This document shows positions 1 to 7,082 of a DNA stretch of 25,063 bases, piece after piece. The DNA is from Eubacteriales bacterium (GTDB taxonomy: Bacteria; Bacillota_A; Clostridia; Christensenellales; Aristaeellaceae). The stretch covers positions 1-25,063 of the forward strand of contig JARKQO010000590.1 of assembly GCA_029974855.1 (NCBI GenBank). The letters run 5' to 3'. The first letter of the stretch is position 1; each line of letters starts with the position of its first letter. Position numbers and translations under genes: made by a program. The notes under the pieces are model-generated. The model was not told where the DNA came from and made no database searches. It saw nothing but the letters and a program-made list of their open reading frames with translations.

Positions 1-771
1 CTCATCGAGCGGCTGTTTGTGCCCGGGGACCTGACCTGCGTGTACAGCCACGTGGACCGGATGGTGACCTTGGGCTGCATGCCTTTGGAAAAGCCCTTGC
101 CCATCGACCACGGCATCGACGTGTGGAAGAACTTCGGCACCAAATTCTTCCTGGAGCGCCGGGAGATCGGCGTGTTCAACCTGGGGGGCGACGGCGTGAT
201 CACCGCCGACGGGACCGAATACGCCCTGGGCAACAAGGACTGCCTGTACCTCACCCAGGGCAACCGGCAGGTGGCCTTCGCTTCCAAGGATGCCGCAAAC
301 CCCGCCAAGTTCTACATGGTGTCCGCCCCGGCCCACTGCCCCTACGAAAACAGGCTTATCACCATCCGGGACGCGGCCAAGAAGCCCCTGGGCAGCCTGG
401 AGAGCAGCAACAAGCGGGTCATCAACCAGTTCATCCACCCGGACGTGCTGAAAACCTGCCAGCTTTCCATGGGCCTCACCGCCCTGGAGCCCGGCAGCGT
501 GTGGAATACCATGCCCGTGCATACCCACGAGCGCCGCATGGAGGTGTACTGCTACTTCGACATCCCCAAGGACAACGTGGTGTTCCACATCATGGGCCAG
601 GGCCAGGAAACCCGCCATATCGTGATGCAGAACGAGCAGGCCGTGATCAGCCCCTCCTGGAGCATCCACGCCGGGGTGGGCACCGCCAGCTACACCTTCA
701 TCTGGGCCATGGGGGGCGAGAACCAGGCCTTTGACGACATGGACGGCATCCCCACCACGGCCCTGCGCTGA
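1..771 (+). CDS. kduI: 5-dehydro-4-deoxy-D-glucuronate isomerase, 5' end missing
   Basis: The frame is open from base 1 and reads LIERLFVPGDLTCVYSHVDRM, which matches the region near residue 25 of KduI, so roughly 20-25 N-terminal residues lie outside the window; 256 residues are present of about 280. The internal GTG at 19 is not the real start. The cupin-fold zinc site is visible: HTHERRMEVY (about bases 519-548) supplies two His and a Glu, and SIHAGVG near the C-terminus supplies a further His. The enzyme interconverts 5-keto-4-deoxyuronate and 2,5-diketo-3-deoxygluconate in the cytoplasm during breakdown of pectin or other unsaturated uronates. kduD, for the next step, follows after 16 bp. 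Family assignment is confident. Confidence 0.95.
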   Translation, partial: LIERLFVPGDLTCVYSHVDRMVTLGCMPLEKPLPIDHGIDVWKNFGTKFFLERREIGVFNLGGDGVITADGTEYALGNKDCLYLTQGNRQVAFASKDAANPAKFYMVSAPAHCPYENRLITIRDAAKKPLGSLESSNKRVINQFIHPDVLKTCQLSMGLTALEPGSVWNTMPVHTHERRMEVYCYFDIPKDNVVFHIMGQGQETRHIVMQNEQAVISPSWSIHAGVGTASYTFIWAMGGENQAFDDMDGIPTTALR

Positions 772-787
772 CAAAGGAGGAATATCC

Positions 788-1585
788 ATGAGCATGGACT
801 TATTTAGCCTTGCGGGCAAGGTGGCCTGGATCACCGGGGGCAGCTACGGCATCGGCTTTGCCATCGCCCAGGCCTATGCCCAGCACGGGGCCGCCGTGGT
901 GTTTAACGACATCAACCAAGAGCTGGTGGACAAGGGCCTGGCCGCCTACCGGGAGGCCGGCATCGACGCCAAGGGCTACGTCTGCGACGTCACCGACGAG
1001 GCCGCCGTAACGGCCTTGGTAGCCCAAATCAAACAAGAGGTGGGCGTCATCGATATTTTGGTGAACAACGCCGGCATCATCAAGCGCATCCCCATGCACG
1101 AGATGTCCGCCGCGGACTTCCGCCAGATCATCGACGTGGACCTGAACGCCCCCTTCATCTGCGCCAAAAGCGTCATCCCCGGCATGATGGCAAAGGGCGG
1201 CGGCAAGATCGTCAACATCTGCTCCATGATGAGCGAGCTGGGCCGGGAAACCGTCAGCGCCTACGCCGCCGCCAAGGGCGGCCTCAAAATGCTGACCCGC
1301 AACATCGCCTCGGAGTACGGGGCCTTTAACATCCAGTGCAACGGCCTGGGCCCGGGCTACATCGCCACCCCCCAAACCGCGCCCCTGCGCGAAAGGCGGC
1401 CCGACGGCAGCCCCCACCCCTTTGACAGCTTCATCCTGGCCAAAACCCCCGCCAACCGCTGGGGCACCACCCAGGACCTCATGGGCCCGGCGATATTCCT
1501 CGCCAGCCCCGCCAGCGACTTCGTCAACGGCCACGTCCTCTACGTGGACGGCGGCATTCTGGCGTATATCGGCAAGCAGCCGTAG
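788..1585 (+). CDS. kduD: 2-dehydro-3-deoxy-D-gluconate 5-dehydrogenase (SDR family)
   Basis: A classical short-chain dehydrogenase of 265 aa. The nucleotide-binding motif TGGSYGIG is at residues 16-23, NNAG follows in the middle, and the catalytic Tyr159 and Lys163 sit in SAYAAAKGG, after a catalytic Ser in NICSMMS. The start is the ATG at 788, because AAAGGAGG ends 7 bp upstream (773-780); the open frame further upstream overlaps kduI and has no such site. With kduI next to it the likely reaction is NAD(H)-dependent reduction of 2,5-diketo-3-deoxygluconate to 2-keto-3-deoxygluconate. Sequence alone cannot exclude the close relative gluconate 5-dehydrogenase, but the kduI neighbour favours KduD. 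Confidence 0.93.
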   Translation: MSMDLFSLAGKVAWITGGSYGIGFAIAQAYAQHGAAVVFNDINQELVDKGLAAYREAGIDAKGYVCDVTDEAAVTALVAQIKQEVGVIDILVNNAGIIKRIPMHEMSAADFRQIIDVDLNAPFICAKSVIPGMMAKGGGKIVNICSMMSELGRETVSAYAAAKGGLKMLTRNIASEYGAFNIQCNGLGPGYIATPQTAPLRERRPDGSPHPFDSFILAKTPANRWGTTQDLMGPAIFLASPASDFVNGHVLYVDGGILAYIGKQP

Positions 1586-1710
1586 GGGACGGGGACGGGG
1601 GGGGGACGACGGGGGGAGGTTCCGGGGGACGCGCAAGGGGCGCTGCCCCTTGCATCCCCGCCAGGGACTTCGTCCCTGGACCCATCATGGACCGCGCTGC
1701 GCGCGGCCAA
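1586..1710. repeat. Hairpin-rich intergenic repeat, copy 1
   Basis: Directly after the kduD stop comes a G-rich tract of GGGGACGG-like units (1586-1629) followed by three short hairpins: 1633-1653 (9-bp stem, GCT loop), 1661-1679 (CCAGGGAC-TTC-GTCCCTGG) and 1692-1706 (CCGCGC-TGC-GCGCGG). The same order of elements, inverted, occurs at 3878-4010 on the far side of the sigma/anti-sigma pair, with an identical middle hairpin. This resembles REP-type dispersed palindromes of high-GC clostridia. It may help end kduD transcription, but no T tract follows on the plus strand. Confidence 0.75.
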
Positions 1711-1735
1711 AAAAGGAATAAAGAATAAAGAAAAT

Positions 1736-1764
1736 ATAGCCCGGGCCGTGATGGCCCGGGCTAT
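1736..1764 (-). terminator. Perfect 12-bp hairpin, terminator-like on the minus strand
   Basis: ATAGCCCGGGCC pairs perfectly with GGCCCGGGCTAT around a 5-base GTGAT loop. The A-rich stretch at 1711-1735 would give a U-rich tail for a transcript running leftward, so the arrangement is an intrinsic terminator for minus-strand transcription. No minus-strand gene is present immediately to the right, so its purpose is unclear. It may instead block read-through between kduD and the sigma-factor gene or be a remnant. Confidence 0.5.
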
Positions 1765-1836
1765 GCCAGGTCAGCGCACAGAAAAGGGAATGGATGGGTT
1801 CGTGAAGAATCTTTGAAATAATTGGGCAAAAGTAAG

Positions 1837-1865
1837 ACTCCTTCCGTCTAATCGGTGAAGGAGGT
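1837..1865 (+). promoter_or_regulatory. Hairpin covering the sigma-factor ribosome site; possible ECF -10
   Basis: CTCCTTC (1838-1844) is complementary to GAAGGAG (1857-1863), which is the ribosome-binding site of the next gene, so the leader can fold and hide it. The loop contains CGTCTAAT (1845-1852), which resembles the -10 of many ECF-sigma promoters (CGTC/CGTCTA). No convincing -35 lies 16-17 bp upstream, so the autoregulation reading is weaker than the hairpin. The two readings conflict: a start just past that -10 would leave out the 5' arm of the hairpin. Confidence 0.35.
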
Positions 1866-1871
1866 GGACAA

Positions 1872-2390
1872 ATGGAGGTTGTCATGAGCTCTGACAGCAT
1901 CCGCGAGGAACGGCTTGTTTCTTGGATGAATCAATATGCGGAAGCGTTATTGCGCATGTGTTCCGTCTACCTGCGGGACTCCGCGATGGCAGAGGACGCC
2001 GTTCAGGAAACCTTTGTCAAGGCATACAAGGCGATGGACACTTTCCGCGGGGAATGCAGTGAAAAGTCGTGGTTAATGCGAATTGCGATCAATACCTGTA
2101 AGGACATGCGCCGCTCGGCGTGGTTCCGCTATGTTGACCGCCGCGTTTCGTTGGAGAAAATCCCTCAGCCGGCCATTGAGCCCTCCGATGACCAAGCGGA
2201 TCTTGCGATGGTTGTGATGAAGCTGCCCCACAAATACATGGAGGTCATATTGCTTTATTACTACCAGGGAATGACGATCCGGGAAGTTTCGCAAGCGCTT
2301 AATATGAAAAACCAGACTGTTTCATCCCGCCTTAAACGCGCCAGGGAGAAGCTTCATGACATGCTGGAAGGGGGGCGGCAACATGGATAA
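1872..2390 (+). CDS. ECF-type RNA polymerase sigma factor
   Basis: A 172-aa sigma-70 family protein of ECF size. Region 2 is seen around residues 20-85, including DAVQETFVKAYKAM and the FRGECSEKSWLMRIAINTCKD segment for -10 recognition and core binding. Region 4 is at about 115-165, with a helix-turn-helix in GMTIREVSQALNMKNQTVSS for -35 recognition. The ATG at 1872 is preceded by GAAGGAGG at 1857-1864; an internal ATG at 1884 lacks an equal site. The stop overlaps the next gene by 8 bp, so the two are translated together and the downstream membrane protein is very likely its anti-sigma factor. Base composition is closer to even than the GC-rich flanks. The target regulon is not visible. Confidence 0.92.
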   Translation: MEVVMSSDSIREERLVSWMNQYAEALLRMCSVYLRDSAMAEDAVQETFVKAYKAMDTFRGECSEKSWLMRIAINTCKDMRRSAWFRYVDRRVSLEKIPQPAIEPSDDQADLAMVVMKLPHKYMEVILLYYYQGMTIREVSQALNMKNQTVSSRLKRAREKLHDMLEGGRQHG

Positions 2391-3834
2391 CATGAACCGG
2401 TATGACAATGATATCCGGAAAGCCATTGACGCCCAATTCTCCGGCGTCGTCGTGAAGCCGGACCTCCAGAGGAATGTAGTACGGCAAATCAGAGGAGAAA
2501 TGATCGTGAAGAAAAAGCTGTCCGTTGGTTTTGTGATTGCTATCGTACTGTTGGTACTGGCGCTCAGCGCGTTGGCCGCGACGATTCTGTGGGAAAACTA
2601 TGTTGGCGGTCTCATGCAAAAAGAGCAGCAAATCGGAACCTATGCTCAATGGGGAGCCGCGGATAAGGAAGCATTGGTTGAAGCCCTGGTAGAAATGGGC
2701 CATATTGAAGAAAACGAAAAAACAGATAAACTTTTTGATCAGGTTACAACGGAAACAGAAAAAGATGAGCTTGCGGATCAAATCATGCTAGCGTTTATGG
2801 AGCAAAATGCCAATATCAAGGACTACAACACATCCTTTAACCATGATGTAAATTCAATCGACGCAGGTTTGTTAACCCTTGCCATTATGGGCTCTGAAGA
2901 TACGTGGCCAGCGGAGAAGCGGGTATGGTGGCAACGGCTGACAAATCCAGACGTTGGAAGCGCCAACGATATGCCTTTTGTGAATCCTGATCAGGGAGAT
3001 ATCACGGAAAAGGAAGCCATCGCCATTGGGCAAAAGGCTGTGAATCAAATACTGAATGTGCCACTGGAAGAGCTGAAAAACGCCCAGGTGGTCGCAAATA
3101 TGTATATTACAGACGAACGGCCGGAATATAAAAGATGGTTTGTCAGTTTCAATATACTCGCGGAGGGAAGCAAGAGCTATGTTGAACGGTGGTATGAAGC
3201 ATTTGTTGATGGTGGAGGCAACTTGATTGCCGATCCCGACTATAACGTCGAATTGTTAGAAGCAGAAGCCGCAAGCTTACCAACCAATAATGCGGATAGA
3301 ACATATCCTCCTATTTTAGAAAAGTACATTGAATATGCTGAATATGAAGGAAGTTATCTTGTCCGGGAGTGGTCTGTTGAAGGAAAAGCTGAGTATTCAG
3401 CAGAGTTGCGCCCGCAAGTACAAGAGGTATTGAAAAGCGGTAACCTGGAGGAGTTGACGAATCCGTATGCGCGTTACCCTCAGCCTCACCAAGAAATCAT
3501 CGCCAGCACAACAAATGTATATGGATTGCCCAGGGAGGATGACATCCAGCTAGACGATGCACGTGACTTGGCGAGATTTTATGTTTACAATCAATACGGT
3601 CTGGAAGAGCAAACCAATAGGGACATCTACAGCTACTACGAATCCTATGACGTCACAAACCCAGACCTGCCATTGTGGAAGTTTGTCTTCTATCCTGATT
3701 CGTTTGAAGGTATGAGCGCTGTGCCGATCTATAAGGTAGAGTTGAACGCATACACCGGTGATAAAGTCATGGTTGAAAGATATGAATGGAAGGAGGTCTT
3801 TGACGGCCCCCCCTTCCATCCAGTTTGGTATTGA
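2383..3834 (+). CDS. Probable membrane anti-sigma factor with PepSY-like extracellular part
   Basis: A 483-aa protein beginning inside the sigma-factor gene (ATG 2383, GGGGGG-type site just upstream). Residues 1-45 are hydrophilic and would be cytoplasmic, the sigma-binding part. Residues 46-69 form one strong membrane helix, and about 410 residues follow outside. The outer part has segments resembling PepSY modules, for example the stretch around ITEKEAIAIGQKAVNQIL and the C-terminal AVPIYKVELNAYTGDKV. No zinc-type anti-sigma HxxxCxxC motif is seen. The role as anti-sigma factor is inferred from gene overlap and topology, not from a recognised anti-sigma domain. The outer domain probably senses an envelope signal. 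Like its partner, it has lower GC than the flanking genes. Confidence 0.75.
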   Translation: MDNMNRYDNDIRKAIDAQFSGVVVKPDLQRNVVRQIRGEMIVKKKLSVGFVIAIVLLVLALSALAATILWENYVGGLMQKEQQIGTYAQWGAADKEALVEALVEMGHIEENEKTDKLFDQVTTETEKDELADQIMLAFMEQNANIKDYNTSFNHDVNSIDAGLLTLAIMGSEDTWPAEKRVWWQRLTNPDVGSANDMPFVNPDQGDITEKEAIAIGQKAVNQILNVPLEELKNAQVVANMYITDERPEYKRWFVSFNILAEGSKSYVERWYEAFVDGGGNLIADPDYNVELLEAEAASLPTNNADRTYPPILEKYIEYAEYEGSYLVREWSVEGKAEYSAELRPQVQEVLKSGNLEELTNPYARYPQPHQEIIASTTNVYGLPREDDIQLDDARDLARFYVYNQYGLEEQTNRDIYSYYESYDVTNPDLPLWKFVFYPDSFEGMSAVPIYKVELNAYTGDKVMVERYEWKEVFDGPPFHPVWY

Positions 3835-3877
3835 TTCAGGTACAGACGATATATATGTTTTTGATGAACCTTTCCCC

Positions 3878-4010
3878 TTGACCGCGCGCAGCGCGGTCAA
3901 AAGCGGGTCCAGGGACGAAGTCCCTGGCGGAGTCCAGAGGCGGAGCCTCTGGGCCCCCGTCGTACCTCCCCCCGTCGTCCCCGTCGTTCCTCCCCCCCGT
4001 CCCCGTCACC
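3878..4010. repeat. Hairpin-rich intergenic repeat, copy 2, inverted relative to copy 1
   Basis: Three hairpins occur in the reverse order of copy 1: 3878-3900 (TTGACCGCGC-GCA-GCGCGGTCAA, 10-bp stem), 3909-3927 (CCAGGGAC-GAA-GTCCCTGG) and 3934-3952 (CCAGAGGC-GGA-GCCTCTGG). A C-rich tract of CCCCGTCGT-like units runs from 3953 to about 4005. The tract reaches the last bases of trkH, whose stop is at 4006. The first stem may also end transcription of the anti-sigma gene, although it lacks a T run. Bases 3835-3877 hold nothing recognisable. Confidence 0.75.
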
Positions 4011-5451
4011 TCCTCCACACAGACGGGGCGAAGAGGGTGAACAGGGGCAGGATTTCCAGGCGGCCCAGGAGCATGTCGGCGATGAGGAGGAGCTTGCCCA
4101 GGGGGGAGAAGATGCCGAAGTTGCCCATGGGCCCCACCTCGTCCAGGCCGGGGCCGATGTTGCCCAGGCAGGACAGCACGGCGGTGACGCTGGTATCCAC
4201 GGAGAAGCCGTCCAGGGACAGCAGCAGCGTGGAGCCCACGGCGATGGAGGCGTAGAGGGTCATGAACACGTGGGTGCCGTGGATGGTATCCTGGTCCAGG
4301 GCGGCGCCGCCCAGGCGGGTAAGGCGCACGGTATTGGGGCGGACGGCCTGGGACACGGCGTTGCGGGCGGCCTTGAACAGGATCAGCACCCGCACCACCT
4401 TCATGCCCCCGCCTGTGGAGCCGGCGCAGGCCCCCAGCACCATCAGCGACACCAGCAGCAGCCTGGAGAACTGGGGCCACAGGTTGAAGTCCGCGGAGGC
4501 GTAGCCGGTGGTGGTCATGATGGAGGACACCTGGAAGGCGGCGTGGCGCAGGGCCACGGCCCCGTGGGCGAAGAGGGGGCGGATGTCGATGGTGATGAGC
4601 AGCGTGAACAGGGCCATGACGCCAAAGTAGGCGTAGAGCTCCTCGTTTTTGAAGGCGGTGCGGAAGGAGCGGATCAGCAGCAGGTAGTAGATGTTGAAGC
4701 TGACCCCGAACAGGGCCATGAACACGGTGACCACCACCTGGATATAGGGGCTGTAGTCCATCAGGCTGGTATTTTTGATGGCAAAGCCGCCGGTGCCGGC
4801 TGTGCCGAAGGTAAGGGTGACGGAATCGAACAGGGGCGCGCCCCCCAGCAGCATCAGGGTGATCTGGGTCACCGTCATGGCGATGTAGATGCCGTAGAGG
4901 ATTTCGGCTGTGCGGCGAATGCGGGGCACCAGCTTATCCACCTGGGGGCCGGGGCTTTCGGCCCGCAGCAGGTAGATGGTATTGCCCGCGCCCCGGCTCA
5001 GGGGCACGATGGCCAGCAAGAACACCAGCACCCCCATGCCTCCCAGCCAGTGGGTGAAGCTGCGCCAGTACACCAGGCCCTTGGGCATGGCCTCCACGTT
5101 GGAGAGCACGCTGGCCCCGGTGGTGGTGAAGCCGGAGACGGCCTCAAAGAGGCTGCTGATGAAGTCCGGGATAGCGCCACTCAAAAAGAAGGGCAGGGCC
5201 CCGAACAGGGACACCACGATCCAGGCCAGGCCCACGATGACGAAGCCCTCCCGGGCGTGAAAGGATTTGTCCCGGGGCCTGGACAGCAGGGCCGCGAACC
5301 CGGCCCCCAAGGTCAGCAAAATGGAGGCCACCAGCCCCAGGATGGCGGTGCCCTCCCGCAGGTACAAAGAGATGCCCAAAGCGGGCAGCATGAACAGCGC
5401 CTCCAGGCGCAGGATGTGGCCGATGAGGTAAAGGATCATCCGTCGGTTCAT
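4006..5451 (-). CDS. trkH: Potassium uptake protein, TrkH/KtrB family
   Basis: A 481-aa polytopic membrane protein with the four-fold pore repeat of the SKT superfamily. The filter segments are recognisable in order: VSGFTTTGASVL, FGTAGTGGF, SSIMTTTGYASADF and LSCLGNIGPGL. The family signature CAGSTGGGMKVVR also appears. It forms the K+ conducting pore and works with the cytoplasmic RCK protein TrkA, encoded 14 bp upstream on the same strand. The ATG at 5451 follows GAGGGGAGG on the minus strand. The last codons run into the C-rich repeat at 3953-4010, so the C-terminal end may vary between strains. Confidence 0.95.
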   Translation of the reverse strand: MNRRMILYLIGHILRLEALFMLPALGISLYLREGTAILGLVASILLTLGAGFAALLSRPRDKSFHAREGFVIVGLAWIVVSLFGALPFFLSGAIPDFISSLFEAVSGFTTTGASVLSNVEAMPKGLVYWRSFTHWLGGMGVLVFLLAIVPLSRGAGNTIYLLRAESPGPQVDKLVPRIRRTAEILYGIYIAMTVTQITLMLLGGAPLFDSVTLTFGTAGTGGFAIKNTSLMDYSPYIQVVVTVFMALFGVSFNIYYLLLIRSFRTAFKNEELYAYFGVMALFTLLITIDIRPLFAHGAVALRHAAFQVSSIMTTTGYASADFNLWPQFSRLLLVSLMVLGACAGSTGGGMKVVRVLILFKAARNAVSQAVRPNTVRLTRLGGAALDQDTIHGTHVFMTLYASIAVGSTLLLSLDGFSVDTSVTAVLSCLGNIGPGLDEVGPMGNFGIFSPLGKLLLIADMLLGRLEILPLFTLFAPSVWRR

Positions 5452-5465
5452 GGCGCGCCCTCCCC

Positions 5466-6833
5466 TCAGCGTTCCTGGAGGAAGATCTCATGGAGATCGG
5501 TGACGGGCTGCGAGGCCTGGGCGACCACGATGAGGGTATCCCCCAGCTCAAAGGTATCGCTGCCCCGGGGGATCAAAATGGTACCGCCCCGGATGATGCA
5601 GGAGATGAGGATATCGGGCTTCAGGGCGATCTTTTGCAGCTTTTCCCCCCTGTGGGGCGTGGCCTTGGTGACCACAAACTCCAGGGCCTCCACCTTGCCC
5701 TCCACCAGCGGGTGCATGGACACGGCCGGGCTGTCGGCCGTGTTTTCCATGGCCCGGACATAGCGGGCGATGTCCCCGGCGCAGAGCAGCTTGGGGCTTA
5801 CGATGGACTGGATGCCCGCGCCGTAGAGCACCTCGGAGTACTCCATGCGGTTGATCTTGGTGACCACCTTGGGCACCTCCAGATGGTTGGCGAACATGGA
5901 CACCAGCAGGTTTTCCTCGTCGATATCCGTCAGGGTCACCACCGCGTCGGTGTCCTGGATGCCCTCCTCCAGCAGCACCTCCCGGGCGGTGCCGTCCCCG
6001 TGGACGATGTCCGCCTTGGGCAAAAGCTCCGCCAGCTCCTGGCAGCGCTCCTGCCGGCTTTCGATGATCTTCACGCCGATGCCGGAGTCCAGGAGCATCA
6101 CGGCCAGGTAATGGGCGATGCGGCTGCCGCCGATGATCAAGGCGCCTCGCACCTTGCGCTTGCCGATGTCCAGGGCCTTGATGAGGGCCGCCAGGTCCCG
6201 GTAGGGGGCGGTGACGTAGATTTTATCCCCCAAAGCCAGCTGGAAGCCGCCTGCGGGGATGTGGACCTCCTCCTGGCGCTGCACGGCGCAGACCAAGGCC
6301 CGGACCTTCACGGTCTGGTACAGCTCGCTGAGCTTTTTGCCGATGAGGACATTGCCCTCCTTCAGCTCGATCTCCACGATCTCCACCCGGCCCTTGGCAA
6401 AGGAGTCCCGCCTGAGGAAGGCGGGAAACTGCAGCAGGCGGAAGATTTCCCGGGCTGTGGCCATCTCCGGGTTCACGGTCATGCTGAGGCCCAGGTCCTC
6501 CTTGAGCCACAGCAGCTGCTCCGCGTAGTCCAGGTTCCGCACCCGGGCGATGGTGTGCCGGCAGCCCAGCTTGCGGGCCACCACGCAGCAGAGCATGTTC
6601 ACCTCGTCGGAGGAGGTGGCGGCCACCAGCAGATCGCTGTTGCCAACGTCCGCCGCCTTTTGCACGCTGAGGCTTGCGCCGTTGCCGTTTACCACCATTA
6701 CGTCCAGCTTCTCGGTCAGGTGCCGCAGCACGTCCTTCTTGCTGTCGATCACCACCACGTCGTGGCCCTGGCGGGCCAGCTCCTCGGTGAGGGCATACCC
6801 CACCTTGCCATCTCCCACGATGACTGTTTTCAC
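5466..6833 (-). CDS. trkA: Trk potassium uptake regulatory protein, NAD-binding
   Basis: A 455-aa cytoplasmic protein with two RCK halves, the usual full TrkA length. The first Rossmann motif is at the extreme N-terminus (VKTVIVGDGKVGYALTEEL). The second half restarts with ALIIGGSRIAHYLAVMLL. Each half ends in a TrkA_C-like ligand domain. The start is a GTG at 6833, chosen because the Rossmann motif begins there and GAGGAAGG lies just upstream; the frame stays open further upstream only through a 9-bp tandem repeat. It gates TrkH in response to nucleotides and forms an operon with trkH. Confidence 0.95.
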   Translation of the reverse strand: MKTVIVGDGKVGYALTEELARQGHDVVVIDSKKDVLRHLTEKLDVMVVNGNGASLSVQKAADVGNSDLLVAATSSDEVNMLCCVVARKLGCRHTIARVRNLDYAEQLLWLKEDLGLSMTVNPEMATAREIFRLLQFPAFLRRDSFAKGRVEIVEIELKEGNVLIGKKLSELYQTVKVRALVCAVQRQEEVHIPAGGFQLALGDKIYVTAPYRDLAALIKALDIGKRKVRGALIIGGSRIAHYLAVMLLDSGIGVKIIESRQERCQELAELLPKADIVHGDGTAREVLLEEGIQDTDAVVTLTDIDEENLLVSMFANHLEVPKVVTKINRMEYSEVLYGAGIQSIVSPKLLCAGDIARYVRAMENTADSPAVSMHPLVEGKVEALEFVVTKATPHRGEKLQKIALKPDILISCIIRGGTILIPRGSDTFELGDTLIVVAQASQPVTDLHEIFLQER

Positions 6834-6851
6834 GGCCTTCCTTCCTCTCAA

Positions 6852-6925
6852 TGATCTTGATGGTCCTGAGGGTCCTGAGGGTCTTGAGGTTTTCAGGGTT
6901 TTGGGGGTTTTGGGGTTTTGAACGT
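6852..6925 (-). repeat. Degenerate 9-bp tandem repeat in the trkA leader
   Basis: About seven to eight 9-base units follow each other, read on plus as GTCCTGAGG, GTCCTGAGG, GTCTTGAGG, TTTTCAGGG, TTTTGGGGG, TTTTGGGGT, with a worn unit (ATCTTGATG) at the trkA side. On the minus strand it makes an AC-rich leader lacking G. Because the unit is 9 bp the array stays in frame with trkA, so an upstream start would add a Lys/Thr/Pro/Ser-rich tail, but the ribosome site favours 6833. Confidence 0.7.
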
Positions 6926-6952
6926 CTTGGTATACCACGGATGATAGCACAT

Positions 6953-6980
6953 GGCCGGGGGCAATTCAATAGGGGAGGGG
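6953..6980. repeat. Isolated copy of the island junction block
   Basis: GGCAATTCAATAGGGG with GC-rich flanks matches blocks near 9100-9125 and 15403-15419 and, more loosely, 12648-12671. Here it lies between the divergent trkA and ATPase genes, about 1.5 kb outside the array of accessory genes. Bases 6926-6952 may hold the trkA promoter (TGGTATACC on minus), but no good -35 is seen. Confidence 0.5.
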
Positions 6981-6989
6981 GGGAATCCC

Positions 6990-7018
6990 TTGACACAGGG
7001 AGGTATTTCGTCTATCAT
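6990..7018 (+). promoter_or_regulatory. Sigma-A-type promoter for the ATPase gene
   Basis: TTGACA at 6990-6995 and TATCAT at 7013-7018 are separated by exactly 17 bp, on the plus strand 65 bp before the ATPase start codon. This is a near-consensus housekeeping promoter. Confidence 0.75.
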
Positions 7019-7082
7019 AAAGAGTGAGTTTAGAATAGTCAGACAGCGCGCGGCGCATGCTGACAGGGGGAGGGAAAGGCCA

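Noticed and set aside
4270..5763. Long plus-strand open frame antisense to trkH and trkA
   Set aside because: It is a His/Gly/Gln-rich translation typical of the complement of GC-rich genes, has no ribosome site, and covers two well-recognised genes. The same holds for 5490-6854.
6852..6925. CRISPR array
   Set aside because: The units are 9 bp, directly adjacent and without spacers.
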